This document shows, piece by piece, positions 29,101 through 37,279 of a DNA stretch of 64,000 nt. The notes beneath the pieces were generated by a model. The model was not told the DNA's origin. It worked only from the letters and a program-made list of their open reading frames with translations, and made no database searches. Position 1 is the first letter of the stretch, and every line of letters starts with the position of its first letter. The position numbers were made by a program, and so were the translations under genes. The DNA comes from Hirschia baltica ATCC 49814. Its GTDB lineage: Bacteria > Pseudomonadota > Alphaproteobacteria > Caulobacterales > Hyphomonadaceae. The stretch lies in the NCBI RefSeq assembly GCF_000023785.1, contig NC_012982.1:1-64000 (forward strand). The letters run 5' to 3'.

Positions 29101-29248
29101 AGCATAAACCATCAAATATGGATGTTTTACCAGCACCGGTCGGACCATAAATACCAAACAAACCGACATCGAATGTTTGTTCGAAATTGATAACTTCTTT
29201 GCCGGCAAAAGGGCCAAATGCTTGTAATGTCAATCGAATAGGGCGCAT
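26180..29248 (-). CDS. sbcC: Nuclease SbcCD subunit C (SMC-like ATPase)
   Basis: Large ATPase subunit of the SbcCD (Rad50-Mre11-like) complex that processes DNA hairpins and protein-blocked ends. The N-terminal Walker A GPTGAGKTS is near residue 35. Long coiled-coil arms surround a zinc hook CPVCGSKDHP near residue 512. The C-terminal signature LSGGEGFLASLALALGLSD and Walker B DAIFIDEGFGSLD complete the split ATPase head. 1022 residues is typical. It starts three bases after the sbcD stop, forming an sbcD-sbcC operon. Confidence 0.95.
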   Translation of the reverse strand: MRPIRLTLQAFGPFAGKEVINFEQTFDVGLFGIYGPTGAGKTSIFDGLCFALFGQSSGAQRDGKDFRSDHAPLDMLTEVELVFDLGDKRYVVRRIPAQERLAKKGGKTTQQLHQAWLFDASGLNTQDITDANRGKAIAEKKTSVVEQTISELLGYSADQFRQIILLPQGQFRKVLDANTKDRSQILRQLFDVSLYEKLQDKLKEEAKALHEKVNTARIRRDDRLMQSGHETFEALELAIKEAHEQVKKSQAALDAAKKNHSTKRDTLEKAKSNDARFVELEKAKADLITLQANQSDIDARKADLEKVRRAESLLGLEAGLSRAKLDHKEASQRQIEAKVNLEKAEKANASAKVKLTDIQKQTSEIQALSETQNQLNALLNIQKSTISLATDLKTKTDQRKTSHAQANAAKQEQAALKTHLKELSTSAKNAIERGKTIANIEKEIERLNTEIAANSVYENAQKQTQNLEAKFKSSQANHLASKAKLENAQTELDVAEQALANVQALHLASKLKHGDNCPVCGSKDHPKLAKGDASSQGLDTAFRAAEKAYKIAGEEERKANDALIADKANYNSSLELFSKLEKPKTESDALKSALHDHSIELKKLNDLPTLEAINQKISLIEREEIEVSNRLETILVEHEKNQLAHNTAQSRYDDAIAKIPTDYQTVGKLEKELETNKSKIDGFKKELENAEISERETASILSNAQTSLNDKQETENRALKRVNSETANFESALIEAKLDEASFQAAKLLFPKRDAISKAVENHSAALISVKTRIEQAKLATQNVQREDLTILQHQVSTAETEVDHASNILNTVTQRQLHLKTTLESVQKATQELNKLNAEYAPLGEMSDLTNGTNPYKLKLVDFAIAAMYDDVLDAANQRLGPMTDSRFELRREAGGQGGNASRGLDTLIFDAHTESLRATSSLSGGEGFLASLALALGLSDVVQQQSGGVRLDAIFIDEGFGSLDSAALDLALQTLHTLADNNRLVGIISHVEEVKRTIPNGFSIEPSTAGSHIKLRTTTY

Positions 29249-29251
29249 AAT

Positions 29252-30391
29252 TTATGCCTCCGCTTTCGATGAAGCATTCATAGCATTATCAAGAATGGAT
29301 TGTTCATCTGGGTCGATGGCTGTTTCGCGGACGTGCTGAATGAATTCAGAGATGACTTCTTGGGGATTATCTAATTTGGCATTGGCACGGCCCGTTGAGT
29401 TGCCGGACACTTCATTTTTATTCTCGCGCGTCAGTGCTATGACATTGGGATAGACACGGCGAAGGCGTGCCATAGGTTCAACCAATCCGCCCTTATCGGT
29501 GAGAATGGCGTGGATGAAATCCTGATTGTTTGGATCATCTGTTTGTTTTTCCAAATCACTCAACGCACCGCGAATTTCACGCACAGCCCTTAAAGGCTTG
29601 ATCGGGATAAGATCAATATTTTCAACACCTGACTGACCAAGTGTGATGAGTGTCATGGATTTTTCATTGCCCACTTCATCAAATGCAAATGAAAGGGGCG
29701 AGCCGCTATAGCGAATATGCTCGGCACCTACTTTTTGACTACGGTGCAAATGGCCAAGGGCGACATAATGCGCGCCATTGAATGTGTCTGCAGAAACGGT
29801 TTCAATTCCGCCGACACATAGGCTACGTTCAGTTTCTGTAGTGCTCGCACCTGTGACAAAAGCATGGGCTGAAATCACCCAGCGTGCGCCATTGGGGACA
29901 AATTGTTTTGCGCATTCTACCTGTTGATTGAGCACATCAGCGGGGGTTGCAATATCTGCTTTTTCAAAGCATTCACGCGCTGAAAAAATCTCGCCATAGG
30001 GCAGAGCGCTGAAGGCGACTTCTCCAAATTCGTCGTTTAAAATCAGAGGTTTCTCGTCGCGTTGTAAACGGCCACGGATGAGCACGCGTTTGGGGTCTGC
30101 AAAGGCACCATTCATCCCTACACGTTCACCGGAATCATGATTACCTGCCAGTATGATTAGAGCTGTTTGAGTATTAAAATAAACATGGCGTTGAAAATCT
30201 TCAAATTGGCTGACGGCGCTGGCGGGCGGTGAGGCGCGATCAAAAATATCACCTGCTATTATGAGGACGTCAGGTTTTTGCTGGTCGAGCACGATTTTTA
30301 GCTGATCTAAAAAATGCTGGTGATCATCAATCAAGGATGCGTGTTTGAATGTGCGCCCTAAATGCCAATCAGATGTATGAAGTATCTTCAA
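29252..30391 (-). CDS. sbcD: Nuclease SbcCD subunit D (Mre11-like)
   Basis: Metal-dependent phosphoesterase subunit of SbcCD. The calcineurin-type motifs are visible: HTSDWHLG at residues 5-12, IIAGDIFDRA, LAGNHDSGERV, and the later HAF and ALGHLH motifs that complete the dimanganese site. 379 residues. It is the upstream gene of the sbcD-sbcC operon. The start MKILHTSDWH is the conserved family N-terminus. Confidence 0.94.
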   Translation of the reverse strand: MKILHTSDWHLGRTFKHASLIDDHQHFLDQLKIVLDQQKPDVLIIAGDIFDRASPPASAVSQFEDFQRHVYFNTQTALIILAGNHDSGERVGMNGAFADPKRVLIRGRLQRDEKPLILNDEFGEVAFSALPYGEIFSARECFEKADIATPADVLNQQVECAKQFVPNGARWVISAHAFVTGASTTETERSLCVGGIETVSADTFNGAHYVALGHLHRSQKVGAEHIRYSGSPLSFAFDEVGNEKSMTLITLGQSGVENIDLIPIKPLRAVREIRGALSDLEKQTDDPNNQDFIHAILTDKGGLVEPMARLRRVYPNVIALTRENKNEVSGNSTGRANAKLDNPQEVISEFIQHVRETAIDPDEQSILDNAMNASSKAEA

Positions 30392-30481
30392 GTTTAATGG
30401 TCCACTTCTAGGGCTTACTGTCCTGATTCACATGATTATCTATTGTTAAACTAGCTTGGAAGTGAAGCAAATAATGGTGTG

Positions 30482-31528
30482 TTATTTTTCAGAGGGTGGA
30501 TAGGCTCGCCATTGCCCATCTTGTCCGCGCAAGGAAAGTTGGCCGTCAATTTCGCGGGCGTCTGACGGTGTGGCGATAGCTTTGGAAACACCGCCGGGAA
30601 TATCGACGACATATGTGGGGGTGCAAAGGCCGGAAAGCGTGTTTCGAAGGCCTTGGACGAGCTTTTGGCCTTCTTCTACGCTTACACGAAAATGGGATGT
30701 GCCGGGAGCGAAATCGGGGTGATGCAGATAATAGGGACGAATGCGGTTTTCAACAAAAGTGCGCATCAGGTCTGATAAAGCATCTAGATTATCATTGACG
30801 CCTTTAAGTAAAACACTTTGAGACACCATAGGAATACCAGCATCAATCAGGTTTGCGCAGGCTTGTTTGGCTGCGTTTGAAAATTCATTGGCGTGGTTTG
30901 CGTGAAGGGCAACAAATACTGATTTTGTTGAGCTTTTTATTGCTTGAGCGTATTCTGCCGTGACGATATCAGGTTTGGCGACGGGCATGCGGGTGTGCCA
31001 ACGGATGATTTTGACGTGCGGAATGGCTTCAAGGCGCTGGGTGAGTTCTCGTGCGCGGCGGGGGGAGAGCATCATCGGATCACCGCCTGTAAGTATGACT
31101 TCCCAGATTTCTGGGTGGTTCGCAATATAGTCTATAGCGGCATCAAGCTGTTCTGGGCGCAGCATATTATCTTTATCAGGTCCCACCATTTCGCGGCGGA
31201 AACAAAAACGGCAATAGACCGGACAGATAGAGACTATTTTTAGTAAAACGCGATCTTTGTGGCGATGGACAATGCCTTCAACGGGGGTATTGGGCCAATC
31301 GCCAATTGGGTCTTCGCGTTCTTCTGGCAGGGTGGTTAGTTCGTCAATGAGAGGCAAAAATTGGCGTAAAACCGGGTCATCACTGCTGGGGTTTTTCACA
31401 CAATCTGCGAGTTCAGTCGTCATTGCGACAGCATATTTTGTGGATACAGTGTCGATATTCTGCGTAATCTCTGGTGAGGTAATGCCGAGATTTTTAAAGT
31501 CTTGTGCGGATTTGAGTGTTTTGGTCAT
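30482..31528 (-). CDS. epmB: EF-P-(R)-beta-lysine pathway lysine 2,3-aminomutase EpmB
   Basis: Radical-SAM, PLP-dependent aminomutase converting L-alpha-lysine to (R)-beta-lysine for EF-P modification. The radical-SAM cluster CPVYCRFC supplies Cys102, Cys106 and Cys109. ILTGGDPMMLSPRR follows, and the PLP-binding region is in the C-terminal half. I start at 31528 (MTKTLKSAQDF), where ATGA overlaps the epmA stop; a longer frame adds seven residues. 348 residues, near the 340 of E. coli EpmB. Coupling to epmA, with efp divergent next door, supports EpmB over a catabolic lysine aminomutase. Confidence 0.9.
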   Translation of the reverse strand: MTKTLKSAQDFKNLGITSPEITQNIDTVSTKYAVAMTTELADCVKNPSSDDPVLRQFLPLIDELTTLPEEREDPIGDWPNTPVEGIVHRHKDRVLLKIVSICPVYCRFCFRREMVGPDKDNMLRPEQLDAAIDYIANHPEIWEVILTGGDPMMLSPRRARELTQRLEAIPHVKIIRWHTRMPVAKPDIVTAEYAQAIKSSTKSVFVALHANHANEFSNAAKQACANLIDAGIPMVSQSVLLKGVNDNLDALSDLMRTFVENRIRPYYLHHPDFAPGTSHFRVSVEEGQKLVQGLRNTLSGLCTPTYVVDIPGGVSKAIATPSDAREIDGQLSLRGQDGQWRAYPPSEK

Positions 31529-32556
31529 TGGCTTGGAAACGGTGTCCATAAAACATCATCAATACGGCGCGCATTTGAGCAAAGCATGACTAATCTATCA
31601 AAACCAAGGGCGACACCTGACGCGTCAGGTATATGAGGCAGGGCGGCGAGTAATTCTTCATCGAGTGGATAATTTTCACCGTAATAGGCAAGCTTTAAAA
31701 TCATATCTGCTTCAAAACGTTTGCGTTGTTCAATTGGGTCGGTGAGTTCGCCAAATCCATTGGCAAGCTCGACCCCGCAAGCATACATTTCAAAGCGTTC
31801 GGCAAAGCGAGGATCATCACGGCATGGCCGCGCCAAAGCAGCTTCGCATATTGGATAGTTATACAGGAATGTTAGACGATCTATCCCGAGTTTATCCTCG
31901 ATTTTTGAGACGAGAACGGCAGAAAATATATCGGTCCATTCTGCGCCATCTGATACACTGACACCAGCTTTTGCGGCGGCGGCTTTGAATGCAGGTGTGT
32001 CTTCAAGTACAGCGTTTAGATCTATATCTGCATAGCGAGAAAACGCGTCTGTTAATGTCAGAAATTCTGGTTCTTTGTGTGGATCACATGAAGAATTTTT
32101 CCACATCATTTGTGTTGCCTGCGTCGCGTTTAATGCAAGTCTCGCCAGATTTGCTGTATCTTTCATAACGTCTTTAAGGCTGGCACCCGTGCGATACCAT
32201 TCTATCATGGTGAATTCGGGAGAATGGAGCGGGCCGCTTTCACGATTGCGATACACACGGGCAAAATCAACGATTTTTGTTTCACCAGCGGCGAGGAGTT
32301 TTTTGCAAGAAAATTCAGGTGAGGTGTGCAGGAATAATTCTTGATTGGTTGAGCCGTCTTCATCCAAAAATTTTGATGAAAACGCATGCAAATGGGTTTC
32401 ATTTCCCGGAGAAATTTGAAGCGCGCCGCATTCAACTTCTAAAAATTCTTCATTTTCAAACCAGTTTCGAAGTGCTGAACGTACCTTATTGCGCGCGAGC
32501 AAGAAGGGACGCCTGTCAGCGTGTCTTTTTGCATCCCACCAAGGCGTGTCGCTCAT
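31525..32556 (-). CDS. epmA: EF-P--(R)-beta-lysine ligase EpmA (GenX/PoxA)
   Basis: Truncated class II lysyl-tRNA-synthetase paralogue that attaches beta-lysine to EF-P. It keeps the catalytic core without the tRNA anticodon-binding domain: FLEVECGALQISPGNETHLHAF, LHTSPEFSCKKLLAAG, VYRNRESGPLHSPEFTMIEWYR (motif 2) and GVALGFDRLVMLCSNA (motif 3). At 343 residues it is slightly longer than E. coli EpmA (325). It is coupled to epmB by an ATGA overlap and lies divergent to efp, 160 bases away. Confidence 0.93.
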   Translation of the reverse strand: MSDTPWWDAKRHADRRPFLLARNKVRSALRNWFENEEFLEVECGALQISPGNETHLHAFSSKFLDEDGSTNQELFLHTSPEFSCKKLLAAGETKIVDFARVYRNRESGPLHSPEFTMIEWYRTGASLKDVMKDTANLARLALNATQATQMMWKNSSCDPHKEPEFLTLTDAFSRYADIDLNAVLEDTPAFKAAAAKAGVSVSDGAEWTDIFSAVLVSKIEDKLGIDRLTFLYNYPICEAALARPCRDDPRFAERFEMYACGVELANGFGELTDPIEQRKRFEADMILKLAYYGENYPLDEELLAALPHIPDASGVALGFDRLVMLCSNARRIDDVLWTPFPSQ

Positions 32557-32718
32557 AATCTGTGTCCTGAACTGTTTGATAATCGATAGCCCAATGCCGT
32601 TAGCCCCTTGGCGAAAGGCGTATAGACCGCTATGGGAAGGGTCAATCTCGCAATCCGCGCTTGGCTAGAGCTGTGCTTTAAGCCATCTGGTGCGCACAAG
32701 CAATAAAGGTAGGTTATC

Positions 32719-33291
32719 GTGGCCGTAGAAACAGCAGCCAATATTCGTAAAGGCAACGTCATAGAGCACACTGACGGTCAATTGTATGTCGTACTAAAAG
32801 CAGAGTCTTTCCGTCCGGGAAAAGGGACTCCGACAACAACGATTGATATGCGCCGTATTTCTGATGGTATTAAAGTGTCCAACACGTTTAAAACCCAAGA
32901 TAAATTGGAACGCGCTTTCGTCGAAGAGGTTGACTACAATTATCTGTATGAAGACGGTGAAAACTATATTTTCATGCACCCTGAAACGTTTGAACAACTC
33001 ATGGTGCCTGCTGCAATGGTTGGCGATTCCGCTCCTTTGCTTCAAGAGAATATGACCGTTGTGCTTCAGATGTTTAATGATGTTGCTGTGTCTATTTCAT
33101 TCCCTGCGCGAATGACTTTCGAGATCACAGAAACTGAACCTGTTGTTAAAGGTCAAACAGCTTCTTCTTCTTACAAGCCAGCAATTTTGGAAAACGGTAT
33201 GCGTGTTATGGTGCCACCACACATTGGTGTGGGCACACGTATCATTATCAATACAGAAGAAATGACATACGAAACGCGTGCGAAAGATTAA
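32719..33291 (+). CDS. efp: Translation elongation factor P
   Basis: Rescues ribosomes stalled at polyproline stretches. All three domains are present in 190 residues. The modification loop reads [12 protein letters not shown], with the conserved lysine at residue 35 (Lys34 in E. coli numbering). A Lys at the tip and the adjacent epmA/epmB genes indicate beta-lysylation. The start is GTG ([13 protein letters not shown]), as no ATG precedes the conserved N-terminus. The gene is followed by a strong terminator. Confidence 0.96.
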   Translation: MAVETAANIRKGNVIEHTDGQLYVVLKAESFRPGKGTPTTTIDMRRISDGIKVSNTFKTQDKLERAFVEEVDYNYLYEDGENYIFMHPETFEQLMVPAAMVGDSAPLLQENMTVVLQMFNDVAVSISFPARMTFEITETEPVVKGQTASSSYKPAILENGMRVMVPPHIGVGTRIIINTEEMTYETRAKD

Positions 33292-33315
33292 ATCTAATTT
33301 CCTTGTATAATTTTG

Positions 33316-33347
33316 TGGCCGCTTTCTTATAATGAAGAGAGCGGCCA
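33316..33347 (+). terminator. Rho-independent terminator of efp
   Basis: TGGCCGCTTTC pairs with GAGAGCGGCCA (11 base pairs, one G-T wobble), followed by TTTTTATT. It lies 24 bases after the efp stop. Confidence 0.9.
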
Positions 33348-33382
33348 TTTTTATTGGATCAGATTTTTTGAATGGATGTTGA

Positions 33383-34117
33383 GTGACGGTTGCAGTTGAA
33401 AACTTTGAGGTTAATCCAGAATTGAATACTTCACTTCTGGCGAACGCGTTCAAGAAAAGTTCGCGTTTGCAAATTCCTGATTTTCTGTCACAGAGCGCGG
33501 CGAAATCCATTCTTGAATGTTTAAAAACACTAGATTGGCGTTTGGTATTAAATGAAAATGGCAAGCATTTTGATATACATCCGGCGCAGATAGATGCACT
33601 TGGACCAACTAAGACAAATCTGATTATAAACGCTGCTAAGCAACGCCGACATTCGCAATTTCAATATCTCTATAAAAATTACCCTATTGCAGATATGGTG
33701 AGTTCTGGAAACTTATCTGAAGATGTTCTCATACGCTTGTATGAGACATTTAATAGTGAAGCTGTATTGCGTTTTTTAAACCAAGTCACCTGCGCGGATG
33801 CCGAGTTTTGCGATATGCAAGCGACGAATTTTCAAGCGGGACATTTTTTAAATCATCATGATGATGGTGTGATCGGAAAGAACCGTAAATTTGCTTATGT
33901 TTACAGTTTAACACCGGAATGGACGGCTGAACTTGGCGGGCAATTGGAGTTTTTTGATAGCAATAGAAAAATGACGGACGCTTTTGTGCCTGCTTTTAAT
34001 ACGCTTTCTATTTTTAGTGTTCCTGTGATGCATCAGGTTAGCCCAGTGATCGAAGATACCCAGAAAGAGCGCATTTCTATTACAGGATGGTTTCGTACAC
34101 ACAATTCCTTGTCCTAG
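33383..34117 (+). CDS. 2-oxoglutarate/Fe(II)-dependent oxygenase (Tpa1/Ofd1-like)
   Basis: A 244-residue protein with the jelly-roll dioxygenase pattern. NFQAGHFLNHHDDGV provides the His-x-Asp iron ligands, followed by FAYVYSLTPEWTAELGGQLEFFD. The distal His is in FSVPVMHQVSPV, and the 2-oxoglutarate-binding Arg is probably in RISITGWFR. These features match the prolyl-hydroxylase-like family related to Tpa1/Ofd1, in which some members modify ribosomal proteins. The substrate is unknown. The GTG start is the first in frame and the N-terminal 40 residues are not conserved in my memory. It lies just downstream of efp but beyond its terminator. Confidence 0.78.
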   Translation: MTVAVENFEVNPELNTSLLANAFKKSSRLQIPDFLSQSAAKSILECLKTLDWRLVLNENGKHFDIHPAQIDALGPTKTNLIINAAKQRRHSQFQYLYKNYPIADMVSSGNLSEDVLIRLYETFNSEAVLRFLNQVTCADAEFCDMQATNFQAGHFLNHHDDGVIGKNRKFAYVYSLTPEWTAELGGQLEFFDSNRKMTDAFVPAFNTLSIFSVPVMHQVSPVIEDTQKERISITGWFRTHNSLS

Positions 34118-34191
34118 CGTGACGTTGATTGGGCTTTAAACAGCAGTAAGGTGTTTGGAGAAGCTGATAGAGGCTATATCCGGAGGAAATC

Positions 34192-34593
34192 ATGTCTGAA
34201 CCTTATGTGGTGCCTGAAAAAGAGATTTTTGAACAATTGATGGGAATGGCAAAAGATCATCCCGTTGAGATGATAAATCTGATCAAATTTAACGCGCAGG
34301 CTAAATATGAAGACGGGACTGTTGCGACAGGTGCGGAGGCATACAAAACTTATAGTCAGAATGCAGCAAAATTTGTGGAAGGTGTTGGCGGCAAGGTTAT
34401 TTGGTCGGGCAAGCCAGAATTAACGTTTATTGGACCCCAAGATGAAAATTGGGATTTGGCTTTTGTGGTGAGATATCCAAATGGTCAGGCGTTCATCGAT
34501 ATGGTGACCAATCCAGAATACATAAAAGTGACCAAACATCGTAAAGCAGCGGTTGAAACGTCAAGGCTGATTAGAACTAAACCAGCTGAATAA
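34192..34593 (+). CDS. DUF1330 domain protein
   Basis: A 133-residue protein with a dimeric alpha/beta-barrel (ferredoxin-like) pattern: VEMINLIKFNAQAKYEDG...EAYKTYSQNAAKFVEGVGGKVIWSGKPELTFIG...WDLAFVVRYPNGQAFIDMVTNPEYIKVTKHRKAAVETSRLI. The MINLIKF...AYxxY and YP...F..M...P.Y....HR.A signatures match DUF1330. Function is unknown. It has an excellent GGAGG ribosome-binding site five bases before the ATG. It lies 73 bases upstream of ohr and might be co-transcribed with it. Confidence 0.82.
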   Translation: MSEPYVVPEKEIFEQLMGMAKDHPVEMINLIKFNAQAKYEDGTVATGAEAYKTYSQNAAKFVEGVGGKVIWSGKPELTFIGPQDENWDLAFVVRYPNGQAFIDMVTNPEYIKVTKHRKAAVETSRLIRTKPAE

Positions 34594-34665
34594 ACGAGGC
34601 GGCATTGATCTTTTGATTGATCATGACCACTTGAAGACTAAGAGTTAATTTTAAGGGAGTTGAAA

Positions 34666-35094
34666 ATGTCAGTAAAAGTTGCCTACACAACCAAAGCGAC
34701 TGCTACCGGTGGACGTACTGGGTCTGCCAAAAGTGAAGATGGTCAATTGAATGTCACACTTACAACCCCAAAAGAATTGGGCGGACCGGGTGGAGATGGC
34801 ACGAACCCAGAGCAAATGTTTGCAGCTGGATATTCAGCTTGTTTTATTGGCGCGATGAAAGCCGTTGCGGCGCAAGACACAAGCGTGAAAGTTCCTGATG
34901 ATGTCTCTGTAACGGCGACAGTTGGGATTGGACCGCGCTCTGAAGGTGGTTTCGGATTGGAAGTCGCGCTGGAGGTTAATTTGCCGGGTGTAGATCAAGA
35001 AGCTGCCCAAGCGTTGATAGAAAAAGCACACCAAGTTTGCCCTTATTCAAACGCAACTCGCAACAATATTGATGTGCAATTGTCGCTTGCATAA
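34666..35094 (+). CDS. ohr: Organic hydroperoxide resistance protein (Ohr/OsmC family)
   Basis: Thiol peroxidase that detoxifies organic hydroperoxides using two conserved cysteines. The peroxidatic Cys lies in [17 protein letters not shown] and the resolving Cys in [32 protein letters not shown] is the family signature. About 142 residues. The ATG at 34666 (MSVKVAYT) with AGGGAG seven bases upstream is preferred over a TTG two codons earlier. No OhrR repressor gene is adjacent. A strong terminator follows. Confidence 0.92.
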   Translation: MSVKVAYTTKATATGGRTGSAKSEDGQLNVTLTTPKELGGPGGDGTNPEQMFAAGYSACFIGAMKAVAAQDTSVKVPDDVSVTATVGIGPRSEGGFGLEVALEVNLPGVDQEAAQALIEKAHQVCPYSNATRNNIDVQLSLA

Positions 35095-35120
35095 CTAAAT
35101 TTTTTAGAAATTTGAAATGG

Positions 35121-35150
35121 AAACGCCTTCGCTGAAAAGTGAGGGCGTTT
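35121..35150 (+). terminator. Rho-independent terminator of ohr
   Basis: AAACGCCTTCGCT pairs with AGTGAGGGCGTTT (13 pairs with wobbles) around a GAAA tetraloop, followed by seven T. It lies 26 bases after ohr and only a few bases from the end of the convergent phosphatase gene. Confidence 0.92.
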
Positions 35151-35156
35151 TTTTAG

Positions 35157-35609
35157 CTAACCTAGTGAGGCGATGAGCCCAACACTTGCCATCTCGACCA
35201 GATCAATCGTTTGGTCAAAATCGCGCGTGTAATAGGGATCGGGAACGTCAGTTAGCTCTGTGTTATTGGCGTATTCCAGAAAGAGCTGAACGGGCGTGTT
35301 TAAATTGTTTGGGCGCAGGCTTTCTACGTCATCCATGTTTGATTGATCCATAACAAGGACGAGATCAAAATCATAGAAATCTTGGGCTGTGAACTGACGG
35401 GCGCGAAGGGGTGAGAGATCATATCCGCGTGCGCGACAAGCGTCCTGCATGGGTTCATAGGGTGGTTTGCCGCTATGCCAGCTGGCTGTGCCTGCACTGT
35501 CGATTGTAAGGTGAGATAGACCCGCATCCTTTGCGTGTTGGGTGAAAATACCTTCCGCTGTTGGCGAGCGGCATATATTTCCAAGGCATACAAAGAGAAT
35601 ACGGGTCAT
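35157..35609 (-). CDS. Low-molecular-weight protein tyrosine phosphatase
   Basis: A 150-residue phosphatase with the P-loop VCLGNICRSP (CX5R: Cys and Arg of the LMW-PTP active site) near the N-terminus and the general-acid loop DVPDPYYT near residue 120. It dephosphorylates phosphotyrosine; targets here are unknown. It is nine bases downstream of the MGS-amidohydrolase fusion gene on the same strand, so the two are probably co-transcribed. Confidence 0.92.
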   Translation of the reverse strand: MTRILFVCLGNICRSPTAEGIFTQHAKDAGLSHLTIDSAGTASWHSGKPPYEPMQDACRARGYDLSPLRARQFTAQDFYDFDLVLVMDQSNMDDVESLRPNNLNTPVQLFLEYANNTELTDVPDPYYTRDFDQTIDLVEMASVGLIASLG

Positions 35610-35618
35610 ATCAGTTTC

Positions 35619-37100
35619 TTATGCGTCGAGTTTTTCAGTCATTGTTTCGGGAACAACTAACAATTCTTCTTCAAGGTGAAGCGGCGGACGTGTGGCCCAG
35701 TCTGCAATCGCATTCAGGTCATAGTCACGACATGCTTCCATCAACATGCGCGTCTCTGTCCACATGTCACCATCCACAATCGGCATGAAGAGGTCGGCAA
35801 TGTTATCTATACCAAGATAGACACGCACACCGGCTTCTTTCATTTTTACATACGGTCCGATTGAGTTGTGAAGCGGGCCCGGCATTGGCAATTGCTTCAT
35901 GGAAAGAGCGGCTGATGGACAAATCACGATACCGACATCAGCTTCTTTGACGAGTTTGATAATGCGGTCCTGCTCAGAATTATCTTTACAAGACACTGAG
36001 ATGGAGTGGATGCCATAAACGCGGCCTTGCATGCCATGCTCTATTGTTTTGAGCGCGAGCAATTCAGTTTCTGTTTGGTAGGGATTGTTTTCCTGATCGA
36101 CGTGGACTTCGACATTCTTGCCAAGTTCTTTGGCTGTTTTCATGATGAAGTCTAGGTGTTCGCTCTCACGCGGGCGGTCACGGGATGGGAGGCCACCGCA
36201 GAAATCTGCGAGTTTACAGGCTTCAACATATTGTTTTTGAGTCCGCTCGTCCAACACGCCTTCAAGTGGTTGGATACCGATTTCAAATTTGATTTTGTCT
36301 TTATAAGCTTCTTTGACTTCAAGGGCTGCATGAACACCTTTAAGGCCGATAATGCTGTCTGCATCAATCATTGTGCGACAATATTTGGAGCCTTGCTGAA
36401 GGACAACTTCAAGTGCGCGAGAGATACGTTCGACAAGGTCTTCGTGTGTGTAGTTTTCTTTTAGGTGGCGATAAAGTTCCCATTTTTTCTCCATGTCGGC
36501 ATAACCAAGTGCAAGGTTTTCCGGTGAGATCAGATAGGCTTTGTCAAAATGGCCGTGATGGTTGGCCCAGCCACCGCGTTCTTCAACGAGTTCACGGAAT
36601 TTGGCTTCTAAATCCCAAGGACGCTGAGCGGAACGTCTTTTCCAGTCATATGTGCCTTGTTCAATATTGGTGATAACTGTTGCGATAGTTTCGCGGGCAA
36701 CTTCACGATCCGTGATAAGGGGGATCCCGTGTTTGATTGCGAGGGATCGAATCTGCTTGGCATCGGAGCCTTCATCATAATCCTGCTCGCCGGTCAGAAT
36801 ATTGATAACAAAATCAATTTCGCCATTCTCAATCAGATTTTTGATATTGGGTTGCGTGCCAGATGAGATTTTGTGGGCAGGGGATGATTTGATGTTTTGA
36901 GCTTCAAATAAACGCTGCGTGCCAGGTGTCGCAAAAATGTTCACTCCGATATCAGCCATATTGCGGCAAGATTCGAGGAGGAATTGTTTGTCGTCGGGAC
37001 TACCGGCACTTATCAAAAGAGCACGTTCACGGCCCTTTGAAAGCATTTTAAGATTGAAGCCGATAAGGTCGATATTGGTATAGCGTTCGCCATTAGCCAT
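35619..37100 (-). CDS. Fusion of MGS-like domain with a CodA-type amidohydrolase
   Basis: A 493-residue two-domain protein. Residues about 20-160 look like an MGS-like domain (methylglyoxal synthase/CPSase C-terminal fold): ALLISAGSPDDKQFLLESCRNMADIGVNIFATPGT, VINILTG, then AIKHGIPLITDREVARETI. Residues about 175-490 resemble the cytosine-deaminase branch of amidohydrolases: HGHFDK (metal ligands His182, His184), EVHVDQ (His333), YGIHSIS (His365) and LGIDNIADL (Asp432). The position of the CodA catalytic Glu is Gln336 here, so the substrate is probably not cytosine. The MGS domain may bind a small phosphorylated ligand. It has an AGGAG ribosome-binding site and a likely operator upstream. Function unknown. 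Confidence 0.75.
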   Translation of the reverse strand: MANGERYTNIDLIGFNLKMLSKGRERALLISAGSPDDKQFLLESCRNMADIGVNIFATPGTQRLFEAQNIKSSPAHKISSGTQPNIKNLIENGEIDFVINILTGEQDYDEGSDAKQIRSLAIKHGIPLITDREVARETIATVITNIEQGTYDWKRRSAQRPWDLEAKFRELVEERGGWANHHGHFDKAYLISPENLALGYADMEKKWELYRHLKENYTHEDLVERISRALEVVLQQGSKYCRTMIDADSIIGLKGVHAALEVKEAYKDKIKFEIGIQPLEGVLDERTQKQYVEACKLADFCGGLPSRDRPRESEHLDFIMKTAKELGKNVEVHVDQENNPYQTETELLALKTIEHGMQGRVYGIHSISVSCKDNSEQDRIIKLVKEADVGIVICPSAALSMKQLPMPGPLHNSIGPYVKMKEAGVRVYLGIDNIADLFMPIVDGDMWTETRMLMEACRDYDLNAIADWATRPPLHLEEELLVVPETMTEKLDA

Positions 37101-37136
37101 TTTTTCTTCTCCTCAAAGACTATTTGAATAGACAAA

Positions 37137-37150
37137 TTGACCGTCTGTCA
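37137..37150. promoter_or_regulatory. Possible TetR-type operator
   Basis: TTGACCGTCTGTCA is an imperfect palindrome resembling the GACCGNCNGTC-like operators bound by many TetR-family repressors. It lies 37 bases upstream of the MGS-amidohydrolase start, in the divergent region shared with the photolyase gene. No TetR gene is in the window. Confidence 0.35.
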
Positions 37151-37279
37151 CATTTTTCGTTGATTCATGTCAAGGCAAATGAGGTTTGCACATGAAATGT
37201 TTTGTGAAGTGAAACGATCCACTTCAACACCTTGCACGTATCAATAGCATAGAAGTTTGTAGTATTGTGGGAGAGACGT

